A stretch of DNA of 64,000 nt from AAA044-D11 sp965268555. GTDB lineage: Bacteria; Actinomycetota; Actinomycetes; Nanopelagicales; Nanopelagicaceae. The stretch spans positions 868,001 through 932,000 of the forward strand of contig OZ254174.1 in assembly GCA_965268555.1 (NCBI GenBank), written 5' to 3'. Position numbers and translations under genes: made by a program. Below are positions 1 to 9,040 of the stretch, one piece after another (the stretch's first letter is position 1; each line of letters opens with the position of its first letter). The notes below the pieces were generated by a model that worked only from the letters and a program-made list of their open reading frames with translations, made no database searches and was not told the DNA's origin.

Positions 1-1146
1 CATTCCCGCAGCACTCGTAGTCGCATGTTGTTCGGCGATACCGACATCGAAGGTTCGGTTTGGAAACTTAGCTGCGAATTTATCTAATCCAGTTGGTCCA
101 AGCATTGCTGCCGTAATAGCAACAACATCGCTGCGCTTCTCCCCGATTTCACAGAGCTCGCCTGAGAAAACACTTGTCCAATTTGGTGCAGATTTTGTGA
201 CTGGAACACCGGTTTCGGGATCAACAATTCCAACAGCGTGGAATTTCTCAGCGGAATCATTTATCGCAGGCGCGTGGCCTCGGCCCTTTTCAGTTATCAC
301 ATGAACTAGAACAGGAGCCCCGAAATTCTTAGCCTGCTCAAGTGCATGTTCAACAGCTTCAATATTGTGGCCATCGATTGGCCCAAGGTATTTAAGACCT
401 AAATCTTCAAACATTCCCTGTGGCGCAACAATATCTTTTATGCCTTTTTTTACACCATGAAGAGTTTCATAAATTGGGCCACCAACAACTGGAGTTTTTT
501 CTAGTACTCCTTTGCCCCAATCTAAGAACTTTTCATATCCGCTAGTTGTGCGAAGAGTTGAAAGGTATGTTGCAAGGCCACCAATGGTTGGTGAATAAGA
601 ACGCTCGTTATCATTCACAACAATTACAAGTTTTAGCTCTTCACTGGAAGCAATGTTATTTAGCGCTTCCCATGACATGCCGCCAGTAAGCGCGCCATCA
701 CCAACAACACAGACCACAGTTTTATCTGTGTCGCCCTTGATCAAATTTCCACGGGCAACGCCATCTGCCCAAGAGAGCGCGGTTGAGGCATGTGAATTTT
801 CGACAACATCGTGTTCACTCTCGCTGCGATTGGGATAACCCGAAACTCCCCCACGCTGACGCAACTTTTCAAAACCAGAGTAACGGCCAGTCAGCAATTT
901 ATGAACATAACTCTGATGACCGGTGTCAAAAATTATTGTGTCTTTCGGTGATTCAAAAATTCGATGAATCGCAATTGTTAATTCAACTACGCCAAGATTT
1001 GGGCCTAAATGGCCGCCACTTTTCGAGACTTTTTCAATTAAGAATTCGCGAATCTCATCTGAGAGCTCAGACAATTGTGGAAATGAAAGCGTCGCAAGAT
1101 CCCTTGGACCTGCGATATTTTCAAGAATTGGAGCTTGCTCTTTCAT
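1..1146 (-). CDS. dxs: 1-deoxy-D-xylulose-5-phosphate synthase (partial, C-terminus outside window)
   Basis: Condenses pyruvate and glyceraldehyde 3-phosphate to DXP, the first step of the non-mevalonate isoprenoid pathway; cytosolic and thiamine-diphosphate dependent. The start codon is the ATG at 1146 and 382 codons run off the left edge, about 60% of a usual ~630-residue protein. Visible motifs are SGGHLG (near residue 46), the ThDP/Mg motif GDGALTGG at 149-156 closing with NN at 163-164, and GIAEQHA with the catalytic Glu near 372. It follows acnA on the same strand with a 28-base gap. Nothing is broken in the visible part. Confidence 0.97.
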   Translation of the reverse strand, partial: MKEQAPILENIAGPRDLATLSFPQLSELSDEIREFLIEKVSKSGGHLGPNLGVVELTIAIHRIFESPKDTIIFDTGHQSYVHKLLTGRYSGFEKLRQRGGVSGYPNRSESEHDVVENSHASTALSWADGVARGNLIKGDTDKTVVCVVGDGALTGGMSWEALNNIASSEELKLVIVVNDNERSYSPTIGGLATYLSTLRTTSGYEKFLDWGKGVLEKTPVVGGPIYETLHGVKKGIKDIVAPQGMFEDLGLKYLGPIDGHNIEAVEHALEQAKNFGAPVLVHVITEKGRGHAPAINDSAEKFHAVGIVDPETGVPVTKSAPNWTSVFSGELCEIGEKRSDVVAITAAMLGPTGLDKFAAKFPNRTFDVGIAEQHATTSAAGM

Positions 1147-1174
1147 GAAAGTATTCTAGAGCAGGCTTAAATAA

Positions 1175-3829
1175 TTAGAGTAGTGAACGTAGAACATATT
1201 GCATGATTCCACCGTGACGGTAGTAATCCGCCTCACCTGGGGTGTCGATACGGACAACGGCATCAAAACTCTTGTCGCCCGCTATCACTTTAAGAACCTT
1301 TGGGACGCCTCCGGTATTTAGCGCTTCGATGCCGATGATTGAAAATTCTTCGGTACCTGTAAGCCCAAGTGATGCTGCGTTCTGCCCCGCAGGGAATTGC
1401 AATGGAAGTACTCCCATTCCAATTAAATTGGAGCGATGAATTCGTTCGAACGATTCAGCAATTACTGCTTTTACACCTAGTAGCGCAGTTCCCTTTGCTG
1501 CCCAGTCACGCGATGAACCAGATCCATATTCTTTTCCAGCAAGAATTACTAATGGAATATTTGCGGCCTGGTATGCCATTGATGCATCATAAATTGTTGC
1601 TTGACTTCCTCCATCTAGAAAATTCTTAGTGAAGCCACCTTCAACACCATCTAGCAATAAATTCTTTAGTCGAATATTTGCGAAAGTTCCACGAATCATA
1701 ACTTCGTGATTACCGCGACGAGATCCATAAGAGTTGAAATCTGCGCGATCAATGCCGTGATCTGCTAGATATTTTCCAGCTGGTGAGTCTGCCTTGATAT
1801 TTCCGGCCGGTGAGATGTGGTCAGTCGTTACTGAATCTCCAAGAACAGCCATTACTCGAGCCTTCAAAATATCCGTTACTGGCTCTGGATTTCGAGGCAT
1901 TCCCTCAAAGTAAGGAGGTTTGCGGACGTAGGTGGATTTCAAGTCCCACTCAAAAACCTTGCCGACAGGCGTGGCTAGAGATTTCCAACGATGATCACCT
2001 TCGAAGACTGTTGCATAATCCTTGGTAAACATCTCGGATGAAATGGATGCATTAATTACGTTTTGAATTTCCTCGGTGGTTGGCCAAATGTCTTTTAGAA
2101 AGACATCGTTGCCATTTGTATCTTTGCCAATCGAATCCTTTTCAAAATCGTGATCCATCGTTCCCGCAAGTGCGTAAGCCACAACAAGTGGTGGTGAAGC
2201 TAAGTAGTTCATCTTGATATCGGGGCTAATTCGTCCTTCAAAATTTCGGTTACCTGAAAGCACGGCTGTGACTGCTAGATCATTATCGTTAATCGCTTTG
2301 CTAATTGGCGCTGGAAGTGGTCCAGAGTTACCAATACAAGTTACGCAGCCATATCCAACAAGGTTGAAACCAAGTTGATCCATATATGTTGTAAGTCCAG
2401 CACGATCGTAGTAATCAGTAACGACTTTAGATCCCGGTGCAAGCGTGGTCTTTACCCAAGGCTTACTTCGGAGCCCTTTCTCCACCGCCTTCTTTGCTAG
2501 AAGCGCAGCCCCAATCATTACGCTGGGATTTGAGGTATTTGTACAGGAAGTTATTGATGCAATAACAACAGCACCATTTGAAACTGAAGTTGCCTTACCA
2601 TCAAGCATGATATCGACTGCAGATTTTGCTGTCTTATCAGTGAAATAGGTTGGTAATACTTTCTCAAATGAAGTTTTTGAATTCGAAAGTTGAATCCGAT
2701 CTTGTGGACGTTTTGGACCAGCGATAGATGGAACGATTGTCGCAAGGTCTAACTCTAAAGTTTCAGAATATCGCGGAGCTTTATCTGGGTTATGCCAAAT
2801 TCCAATGCGCTTTGAATACTCTTCCACAAGCGCCAATTGTTCTGCGCTTCGGCCCGTCAGCGACAGGTAACGAATAGTCTCTTCATCTACCGGGAAGATT
2901 GCGCAAGTTGAACCATATTCTGGCGACATATTTCCAATTGTTGTGCGGTTTGCCATTGGTAAGGCGGTTACACCTGGGCCATAAAATTCTACGAACTTTC
3001 CGACTACACCATGCTTGCGAAGCATTTCGGTAATAGTTAAAACTAAATCTGTTGCAGTAGTTCCGATAGGAAGTTGGCCATTTAATTTAAATCCAACTAC
3101 ACGTGGAATGAGCATCGATACTGGTTGACCAAGTAGCGCAGCCTCAGCCTCAATTCCGCCTACTCCCCAACCTAAAACTCCAAGTCCGTTAACCATAGTT
3201 GTATGTGAATCTGTTCCGACCACGGTATCTGGATATGCGCGCAGAACACCATTAACTTCTCTTGTCATTATTACTCGGGCCAGGTATTCAATATTTACTT
3301 GGTGAACGATTCCAGTTCCTGGTGGCACCACTTTGAATTCATCAAAGGCGCTCTGCCCCCAGCGCAAGAAGCGATAACGCTCTTGATTTCGCTGGTATTC
3401 GATATCTGTGTTCTCTTCGAATGAAGTATTTGTTCCAAATTTATCTGCAATCACCGAGTGATCAATTACTAATTCCGCTGGCGCAAGTGGATTTACCTTT
3501 GCGGGATCACCACCGAGTTCGACAATTGCTTCGCGCATCGTTGCTAAATCAACTACGCAAGGAACACCTGTGAAGTCCTGCATGATTACGCGGGCCGGTG
3601 TGAATTGAATTTCAGTATCAGGCTCTGAATCTGGATTCCAGTTTGCTAGCGCCTCGATTTGTGCGGCGGTGATATTCGCGCCATCTTCGGTACGGAGTAA
3701 GTTCTCTAATAAGACTTTCAAGCTAAAGGGCAGGGAATCTGCTGCAGGTAATTTAGTGATATCAAAGATCTCGTATTTCTTACCTGATACTTCAATCTCA
3801 ACTTTGGAATTAAAAGAATTTTTACTCAT
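1175..3829 (-). CDS. acnA: Aconitate hydratase A
   Basis: Interconverts citrate and isocitrate in the TCA cycle, using a [4Fe-4S] cluster, in the cytosol. The 884-residue length fits the AcnA/IRP1 class. The three cluster-binding cysteines are at 429 (in ITSCTNTSNPS) and 495 and 498 (in GYGCVTCIGNSG). The C-terminal swivel domain contains YGSGSSRDWAAKG. The ATG at 3829 lies 9 bases after the stop of the upstream RNA methyltransferase, so the two are probably co-transcribed. No anomalies are seen. Confidence 0.97.
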   Translation of the reverse strand: MSKNSFNSKVEIEVSGKKYEIFDITKLPAADSLPFSLKVLLENLLRTEDGANITAAQIEALANWNPDSEPDTEIQFTPARVIMQDFTGVPCVVDLATMREAIVELGGDPAKVNPLAPAELVIDHSVIADKFGTNTSFEENTDIEYQRNQERYRFLRWGQSAFDEFKVVPPGTGIVHQVNIEYLARVIMTREVNGVLRAYPDTVVGTDSHTTMVNGLGVLGWGVGGIEAEAALLGQPVSMLIPRVVGFKLNGQLPIGTTATDLVLTITEMLRKHGVVGKFVEFYGPGVTALPMANRTTIGNMSPEYGSTCAIFPVDEETIRYLSLTGRSAEQLALVEEYSKRIGIWHNPDKAPRYSETLELDLATIVPSIAGPKRPQDRIQLSNSKTSFEKVLPTYFTDKTAKSAVDIMLDGKATSVSNGAVVIASITSCTNTSNPSVMIGAALLAKKAVEKGLRSKPWVKTTLAPGSKVVTDYYDRAGLTTYMDQLGFNLVGYGCVTCIGNSGPLPAPISKAINDNDLAVTAVLSGNRNFEGRISPDIKMNYLASPPLVVAYALAGTMDHDFEKDSIGKDTNGNDVFLKDIWPTTEEIQNVINASISSEMFTKDYATVFEGDHRWKSLATPVGKVFEWDLKSTYVRKPPYFEGMPRNPEPVTDILKARVMAVLGDSVTTDHISPAGNIKADSPAGKYLADHGIDRADFNSYGSRRGNHEVMIRGTFANIRLKNLLLDGVEGGFTKNFLDGGSQATIYDASMAYQAANIPLVILAGKEYGSGSSRDWAAKGTALLGVKAVIAESFERIHRSNLIGMGVLPLQFPAGQNAASLGLTGTEEFSIIGIEALNTGGVPKVLKVIAGDKSFDAVVRIDTPGEADYYRHGGIMQYVLRSLL

Positions 3830-3838
3830 GGCGCCATC

Positions 3839-5038
3839 TTAACCGAGAGAAAAGCGGGCCACACATTCCACATGGTGCGTCATCGGGAATAGGTCGAAGC
3901 CAACCATGTGATTTAGGTGATACCCACCCTCTTCAAGTTGCTTGGCATCTCTGGCAAGGGAGGCTGGATCGCATGAAACATAAACGATTGTCCTTGGCTT
4001 CTTGGCCATCATTTGTTTCACAACCATTTCGCCGGCGCCGGTTCTTGGTGGGTCCAGGAGAATTACATCAACACGATTTATTAGTGGCAACTTCTGTTCA
4101 ACTCTTCCAGAGTGAACTTGAACATTCTTCTGTTTATCAAATATTTTTAGCGCATCTTGCGTAGCCCTATGACTTGATTCAATTAAGTGAACTTTACCGA
4201 TGTCGCCTACATCTTCAGCCATTCGCGCGGTAAACAACCCAACACCACCATATAAATCACAGACTTGATCACCAGGCCGAAGTGCTAATAAATCCATCAC
4301 TAGTTTTGTCAGAACCTTAGGTGCCGCACTATGGCTCTGCCAGAAAGATGTCGGAGAAATTTCGTAGGTATGTTCACCAACGACTTCGTGCAATTGAGTT
4401 GGACCAGAAATACTTCGTCCGCCTCTTGAAACATTTTTTTCACCAGAACTTGATACCGCAACTTCTAGTCGATCATCGCCCTTCCAATTTCGAGAGAACA
4501 TCGCATCGTCATTTATAGCCTCAACCGCTATTAAGCACTTATCAATCTCGGTTACTTCTTTACTTCTTGCTGAATAAAGTCCGGGCTTTCCATTCTTTGA
4601 AATTGCGAAGTCCATACGTGTTCGCCAATTGAGGCCATTCTTTGGCTCAACTGCTACAACATCGAGATCGATTTCAATCCTGCCAAGTCTGGAGAATTGT
4701 TCACGGATAACTGAACGCTTAAATTCAAGTTGCGCAGAGATTTCAATATGTTGGAAATCGCAACCGCCGCAACCGCCAGGTACCGCATATTTACAGGGTG
4801 GAACAACTCGATCTTTTGAGGGTTTGATAATTTCTATCGCATCACCACGAGCGAGTTTTGAAGATACTGAGGTGATTTCAACGATAGCTTCCTCGCCAGT
4901 AATTCCATAACGAACGAAAACAACTTGGCCCTTATGCCGCGCAATAAAATGGCCGCCATGAGCAACTGGACCAATTTCAACCGTAATTCGGTCGCCTACT
5001 TTTAACGATCTTTCGGCGTTCTGAATGTTGGATTCCAT
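3839..5038 (-). CDS. TrmA/RlmD-family class I SAM-dependent RNA m5U methyltransferase
   Basis: A uridine-C5 RNA methyltransferase. Residues ~14-70 form a TRAM RNA-binding domain. Cysteines 82, 90 and 93 (CKYAVPGGCGGC) plus one near 168 look like the Fe-S cluster set of RumA-type enzymes. The Rossmann-like catalytic half carries DLYGGVGLFTA (SAM binding), LDPPRTGAG, and YVSCDPASLARD with the nucleophile Cys at 356. The 399-residue length is normal. Whether the target is tRNA U54 or a 23S rRNA uridine cannot be decided from sequence. Its position between acnA/dxs and the divergent TrkA pair matches other actinobacteria. Confidence 0.9.
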   Translation of the reverse strand: MESNIQNAERSLKVGDRITVEIGPVAHGGHFIARHKGQVVFVRYGITGEEAIVEITSVSSKLARGDAIEIIKPSKDRVVPPCKYAVPGGCGGCDFQHIEISAQLEFKRSVIREQFSRLGRIEIDLDVVAVEPKNGLNWRTRMDFAISKNGKPGLYSARSKEVTEIDKCLIAVEAINDDAMFSRNWKGDDRLEVAVSSSGEKNVSRGGRSISGPTQLHEVVGEHTYEISPTSFWQSHSAAPKVLTKLVMDLLALRPGDQVCDLYGGVGLFTARMAEDVGDIGKVHLIESSHRATQDALKIFDKQKNVQVHSGRVEQKLPLINRVDVILLDPPRTGAGEMVVKQMMAKKPRTIVYVSCDPASLARDAKQLEEGGYHLNHMVGFDLFPMTHHVECVARFSLG

Positions 5039-5061
5039 AGGGGCTACCTTAAGGGTGTAAG

Positions 5062-5733
5062 TTGTACTTCGTGCACGTTGTGATTATGGGATGCGGTCGA
5101 GTCGGTTCTGGTCTTGCCAATGATTTAGAGGCTGCCGGACACTCTGTCGCAATAATTGATCAGAACCGTGAAGCATTCCGTCGATTAGGCCCAGATTTCA
5201 AAGGTCAAACTGTTGCTGGCGTAGGTTTCGATAGAGATATTTTGCTTGAAGCTGGAATCGAAAAAGCCGATGCATTCGCAGCAGTGTCAAATGGTGATAA
5301 CTCAAATATTCTTGCTGCCCGCGTTGCTCGTGAAACCTATGGTGTTGAAAAAGTTGTAGCTCGTATTTACGATCCAGCTCGCGCTGAAATTTATCAACGT
5401 CTAGGAATTCCAACCGTGGCAACAGTTCTTTGGACTACAGATCAGATTATTCGCAGACTTGCTCCTGAAGGTTCTAGATCTGAATGGCGCGATGCCAGTG
5501 GCGTAGTTCAACTCTGTGAAGTTCATCTTCACCATGATTGGTTTGGACAACCAGTTTCACTAATTGAGAAATCAACAAAGGCGCGGGTTGCTTTTGTTAC
5601 TCGCCTTGGCGAGGGAATGATTCCAACGGAGAACACAGTCCTTCAAGAGGGCGATCTGGTACACGTAATGGTCACTGATGACGAGATTTCAAGCGTTGAA
5701 GCGACGCTAGCTAAATCACCGGAAGAGGCATAG
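5062..5733 (+). CDS. trkA: TrkA-type potassium uptake regulator (RCK), first of a pair
   Basis: A cytosolic RCK protein with an N-terminal NAD-binding Rossmann motif (IMGCGRVGSGLA, then an acidic residue at the end of strand 2 in AIIDQN) and a C-terminal TrkA_C domain (residues ~140-220). Such proteins gate K+ uptake proteins of the TrkH/KtrB type in response to nucleotides. The TTG at 5062 has AAGGG 6 bases upstream. A GTG at 5071 would give the more usual MHVVIMGCG beginning and is a real alternative. It is divergent from the methyltransferase gene and is followed after 5 bases by a paralogue. This pair corresponds to ceoB/ceoC of mycobacteria. No channel gene is present in the window. Confidence 0.92.
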   Translation: MYFVHVVIMGCGRVGSGLANDLEAAGHSVAIIDQNREAFRRLGPDFKGQTVAGVGFDRDILLEAGIEKADAFAAVSNGDNSNILAARVARETYGVEKVVARIYDPARAEIYQRLGIPTVATVLWTTDQIIRRLAPEGSRSEWRDASGVVQLCEVHLHHDWFGQPVSLIEKSTKARVAFVTRLGEGMIPTENTVLQEGDLVHVMVTDDEISSVEATLAKSPEEA

Positions 5734-5738
5734 TCACT

Positions 5739-6401
5739 ATGAAAATTGCCATCGCCGGTGCTGGAAACGTTGGTCGCTCAATTGCGCGCGAACTTATCGA
5801 AAATGGTCATCACGTACTTTTGATTGACCGCGATCCAAAAGCTTTGAAAATGGAGAGCGTTCCGAGCGCCGAATGGTTGATGGCAGATGTTTGCGAAATC
5901 TCTTCGCTTGATAATGCAAAATTAGATACCTGCCAAGTTTTGATTGCCGCCACTGGCGATGACAAAGTTAATTTAGTTGCCTCGCTCCTAGCAAAGACCG
6001 AATATGGCGTGCCGAGAGTTGTAGCCCGTGTAAATCATCCAAAGAATGAATGGATGTTTGACTCTTCATGGGGCGTTGACGTTTCAGTATCTACTCCAAG
6101 AATCATCTCTGCAATTGTTGAAGAGGCAGTCTCAGTTGGCGATGTGGTTCGACTATTCTCACTGCAAAAGGGTGAGGCAAGTTTGGTCGAAATAACACTT
6201 CCAGAAGAGGCTAAGTGTTTGGGCCGCACTGTAGAAGAGGTAAAGCTTCCAGAAAATGCATCACTCGCAGCGATTGTCCGGGATGGCCAAGTAATAACGC
6301 CGCATGCACACGATGTTTACTCTGCTGGCGATGAACTTCTATTTGTCGCAACAGCCGCAGCAGAAGAACTCTTAAAGTCCTGCTTTATATCTAATAACTA
6401 G
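5739..6401 (+). CDS. trkA: TrkA-type potassium uptake regulator (RCK), second of a pair
   Basis: A paralogue of the preceding gene with the same RCK_N plus RCK_C layout: IAGAGNVGRSIA dinucleotide motif at the N terminus, LIDRDP after strand 2, then a TrkA_C domain from about residue 130. It starts at an ATG 5 bases after the first trkA stop, so the two are one transcription unit and may form a mixed RCK ring. Its TAG stop shares the palindrome CTAG with the stop codon of the convergent DUF3159 gene, leaving no intergenic space and no room for a terminator. Confidence 0.92.
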   Translation: MKIAIAGAGNVGRSIARELIENGHHVLLIDRDPKALKMESVPSAEWLMADVCEISSLDNAKLDTCQVLIAATGDDKVNLVASLLAKTEYGVPRVVARVNHPKNEWMFDSSWGVDVSVSTPRIISAIVEEAVSVGDVVRLFSLQKGEASLVEITLPEEAKCLGRTVEEVKLPENASLAAIVRDGQVITPHAHDVYSAGDELLFVATAAAEELLKSCFISNN

Positions 6402-7006
6402 TCGCCCTTTGCGATTGGAACTTTTCTGATCACAAGCCAAGTTCCCCAGAGCGTTGCAAGGTAAAGCGGAAAGCCGAGAAAAATATTCGCAATTCCAAGG
6501 GCGTTTAGCGCATTTGCTTTGAATAGTGGATATTGAATTATGAGTCGAATAGCAAAGAGCGCAAACCAAATCCAGGTCGCCTTTGTGTAAGCGGCAAGAC
6601 GCTTTGGATCTTTACGCCAATTCAAATTTTCACCAAGGATCGGTCCGAGCAAGACTCCGATTAATGGGTACTTAACCAGAATTGAAAATAGATAGACCAA
6701 CATGAACGCGGAATTTTTCCAGAGGCTGGGCGCGTAATAATCTTTTGCAGAGCCAGTCTTCCAAGCAAACCAACCGCAGAATGCAACACCGATGAAACCA
6801 GAGATCGCGTGCATCAAAGTGTCCCGCTTTATTAAGCGCCAAATGAGTAGCAATACCGCAGTTGCAATCGAAACATAAAGACAGGCACGTAGATTATGAG
6901 TGATGTTGTAGGTGAGCAGGAAGACTAAAGAGGGAATGGTCGAATCAATAATTCCTTTTTTGCCACCAAGAGCAGTAACGACCTTTGCCTTATCTTCTTC
7001 TTCCAT
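6398..7006 (-). CDS. DUF3159 family integral membrane protein
   Basis: A conserved actinobacterial membrane protein of unknown function, 202 residues. About five to six hydrophobic segments are visible (for example residues ~24-40, ~43-60, ~68-85, ~98-118, ~143-160, ~170-190) with a charged N terminus. The family is usually found between the trkA pair and dut, as here, which hints at but does not prove a link with ion homeostasis or envelope function. The ATG at 7006 overlaps the dut stop as TAATG, implying translational coupling. Function is not assigned. Confidence 0.85.
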   Translation of the reverse strand: MEEEDKAKVVTALGGKKGIIDSTIPSLVFLLTYNITHNLRACLYVSIATAVLLLIWRLIKRDTLMHAISGFIGVAFCGWFAWKTGSAKDYYAPSLWKNSAFMLVYLFSILVKYPLIGVLLGPILGENLNWRKDPKRLAAYTKATWIWFALFAIRLIIQYPLFKANALNALGIANIFLGFPLYLATLWGTWLVIRKVPIAKGD

Positions 7007-7449
7007 TAGCTCTTGCCTCCAGTTGAACCGAAGCCACCGCTGCCTCGATCAGATCCCGGCAGAGAATCCACTTCTACAAACTCGGCACGTTCAACTTGCT
7101 GAATTACTAATTGCGCAATTCGGTCTCCACGCTTGAAAGAGATAGCTTCTTTTGGATCGTGATTGATTAAAATTATTTGCAATTCGCCGCGAAATCCAGC
7201 ATCCACAGTTCCTGGTGAATTAACCATAGTTACACCATGTTTAATTGCTAGCCCAGAACGCGGATGTACCAAGGCAACATATCCATTTGGAAGGGCGATT
7301 GAAATTCCAGTAGGCACGAGCGCACGTTCGCCAGGTTGGAGGGTGATATCAATCCGTGATGTTAAATCTGCGCCGGCATCCCCCGGCTTTGCATAACTTG
7401 GAAGTGGAATTGAATTATCGAGGCGAGTTATTAAAACTTTGACACTCAT
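7006..7449 (-). CDS. dut: dUTP diphosphatase
   Basis: Hydrolyses dUTP to dUMP and pyrophosphate, keeping uracil out of DNA and feeding dTMP synthesis. At 147 residues it is a normal trimeric dUTPase. All motifs are present: PGDAGADL (motif 1), PRSGLAIKHG (2), GTVDAGFRGEL (3, with the catalytic Asp and neighbouring Tyr replaced by Phe), RGDRIAQLVI (4), and RGSGGFGSTG (5). It is coupled on both sides: ATGA overlap with the thioesterase gene upstream and TAATG overlap with DUF3159 downstream. Confidence 0.97.
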   Translation of the reverse strand: MSVKVLITRLDNSIPLPSYAKPGDAGADLTSRIDITLQPGERALVPTGISIALPNGYVALVHPRSGLAIKHGVTMVNSPGTVDAGFRGELQIILINHDPKEAISFKRGDRIAQLVIQQVERAEFVEVDSLPGSDRGSGGFGSTGGKS

Positions 7450-8030
7450 GGATTGATTTCAAATTCCGGATCAACAAAGGCAAGTAGCTCCGGGTGGGCT
7501 GTGACATGAGCTAAATATTCTTTTGGCGCGTTATCTAGGAAGTGCTGCATTGGGACAATGACATAGAGAGATGCTGCGCGAACTGCAATTGGTCCATCTG
7601 GGGTATTTAATCTTCCAACTGCGCTGCAATAAACCTTTCGGTTCACCTGTCCAGTAATTTCGGCGCTTATGTGAAGTGTTGTTCCCATCGGAACGGGCAG
7701 AATGAAATCTGTTTCGAGTCTTGCTGTTACCGCTGGTGAGCGGATGAGCCACATGAGTTTTCCAAGTGCTTCATCAAATGCTAGCGAGAGAAGTCCACCA
7801 TGTGCCAGACCGGGCGCACCTTGATGATTTTCAGTAACGGTAAAAACTGCTGTTAAATTCTGACCGGCGCCAGCGCGTGCAACAAGATGCAAACCAGTTG
7901 GATGCAATTCACCGCAACCAAAACAATGTCCAAAGTGCGAAGGAATTATTGTTCCTGGTTCCGGGGCCTTTGGGTGGCGTGGTGGAATTTCTGCACCTTC
8001 TGGTGGAATCGTGCTCGGAATTCGACTCAT
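7446..8030 (-). CDS. PaaI-type hotdog-fold thioesterase
   Basis: A 194-residue hotdog-fold protein of the 4HBT/PaaI type, which hydrolyse acyl-CoA thioesters. The substrate is unknown. The hotdog domain spans about residues 60-170, with the active-site-like segment GAPGLAHGGLLSLAFDEALG. The N-terminal part contains HFGHCFGCGELHPTGL, a Cys/His motif typical of actinobacterial members of this family. It is the first gene of a short unit with dut and DUF3159 (overlap ATGA). The start ATG at 8030 is divergent from the DUF3093 gene. Confidence 0.82.
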   Translation of the reverse strand: MSRIPSTIPPEGAEIPPRHPKAPEPGTIIPSHFGHCFGCGELHPTGLHLVARAGAGQNLTAVFTVTENHQGAPGLAHGGLLSLAFDEALGKLMWLIRSPAVTARLETDFILPVPMGTTLHISAEITGQVNRKVYCSAVGRLNTPDGPIAVRAASLYVIVPMQHFLDNAPKEYLAHVTAHPELLAFVDPEFEINP

Positions 8031-8107
8031 GGGTGAAGCCTAACCCTTGAATTTGTTTGAGCAAATATTTCCAAATATTTCGAAGTGTTATGGCGTAGCG
8101 TGCGCCT

Positions 8108-8590
8108 GTGGGGAAAATAAACCAACACGAAGATCTCGACTATGGCCTCCCTATTTATCAGGAGCGATTGAGTTGGAGCTGGTGGCTCTGGCTATTTGCG
8201 ATATTTATGGCGGGCTCGTTCTCGCTTTCGATGTGGGCCGCTCTTGGAGATCAAGCAGCGATTATTACCTCTGCTATTGAAATTCTTCTGCTGCTCTATG
8301 CGCAGAGTAAAAGCACGTTAGAGATTACAGTCACTAAAGGTTGGTTATTAGTAGGGCCGGCGGCAATTGAACGGGCTTTCATCCATAACTTTCATGCTCT
8401 TAACTCCAGCGAATATAAACGAGTTCGAGGCGTCGACGGTGATCCCGCTTCATATTTACAGATTAGATTCTGGGTAAACACGGCTATAAAGATCGAACTT
8501 CGTGATCCAAAAGACAGAACGCCCTACTGGCTTGTAAGCACCAATAGAGCGAATGAATTAGAGAAAGTATTAAACGTTGCTGACCACTAA
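8108..8590 (+). CDS. DUF3093 family membrane protein
   Basis: A small actinobacterial protein of unknown function, 160 residues. Two close transmembrane segments (residues ~25-43 and ~49-66) form the N-terminal third, followed by a soluble C-terminal part containing KGWLLVGPAAIERAFI. The family regularly sits beside dut and DUF4193, as here. A GTG at 8108 is used and I see no strong ribosome binding site; a start a little upstream is possible. It converges on the DUF4193 gene with a 9-base gap. Confidence 0.8.
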   Translation: MGKINQHEDLDYGLPIYQERLSWSWWLWLFAIFMAGSFSLSMWAALGDQAAIITSAIEILLLLYAQSKSTLEITVTKGWLLVGPAAIERAFIHNFHALNSSEYKRVRGVDGDPASYLQIRFWVNTAIKIELRDPKDRTPYWLVSTNRANELEKVLNVADH

Positions 8591-8599
8591 CTTTTTAAA

Positions 8600-8896
8600 T
8601 TAGGCGCAATCTTTACAAGTAGCTTTCGCGCCTGTCCCTGATGCAAGTTGTGAAGAATGATGAACTAAGAAACATCTTGAGCAAGTAAATTCATCTTCTT
8701 GCTTTGGGACAACTCGAACAGTTAGCTCTTCGCCAGAAAGATCAGCACCAGGAAGTTCTAGATTCTCGGCCGCTTCTTCTTCATCAATATCAACTTGACC
8801 AGATTGAGCATCTGCTCTGCGAGCTTTTAGCTCTTCAAGAGATTCTTCATGAAGTTCTTCATCTTGTTTTCGCGGTGTGTCGTAATCCGTTGCCAT
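8600..8896 (-). CDS. DUF4193 zinc-ribbon protein
   Basis: A small acidic protein (98 residues) ending in a four-cysteine ribbon: CSRC at ~72-75 and CKDC near the C terminus. This is the signature of the actinobacteria-specific DUF4193 family, often annotated as a dUTPase-neighbour protein; function unknown. The first 60 residues are Glu/Asp-rich and likely disordered or helical. The ATG at 8896 is preceded by a very strong Shine-Dalgarno sequence, AGGAGGTG on the minus strand at 8899-8906, implying high expression. Confidence 0.85.
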   Translation of the reverse strand: MATDYDTPRKQDEELHEESLEELKARRADAQSGQVDIDEEEAAENLELPGADLSGEELTVRVVPKQEDEFTCSRCFLVHHSSQLASGTGAKATCKDCA

Positions 8897-8966
8897 GGCA
8901 CCTCCTCTTTAAAAATCTAGTAACTCAAACTGCAATCAAATTAACTGCCGTTAGGGCGGATAGTGT

Positions 8967-8994
8967 CCTATAAGTGGCTCGCCTACCTAATCAA
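8967..8994 (-). promoter_or_regulatory. Candidate promoter of the DUF4193 gene
   Basis: On the minus strand TTGATT (8994-8989) and TATAGG (8972-8967) are separated by 16 bases, a plausible sigma-70-type -35/-10 pair. It would give a leader of about 65 bases before the ATG at 8896. The rest of the 144-base gap (8897-9040) holds only the strong ribosome binding site and no repeats. Sequence match only; moderate to low certainty. Confidence 0.3.
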
Positions 8995-9040
8995 CCCTCG
9001 GCGTGTCGAAAATATTCCCGAACAACCCTTTGGTGTCAGA

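Noticed and set aside
783..1148. Open frame on the + strand across dxs
   Set aside because: It is the antisense shadow of dxs, which has the ThDP motifs in the minus-strand frame.
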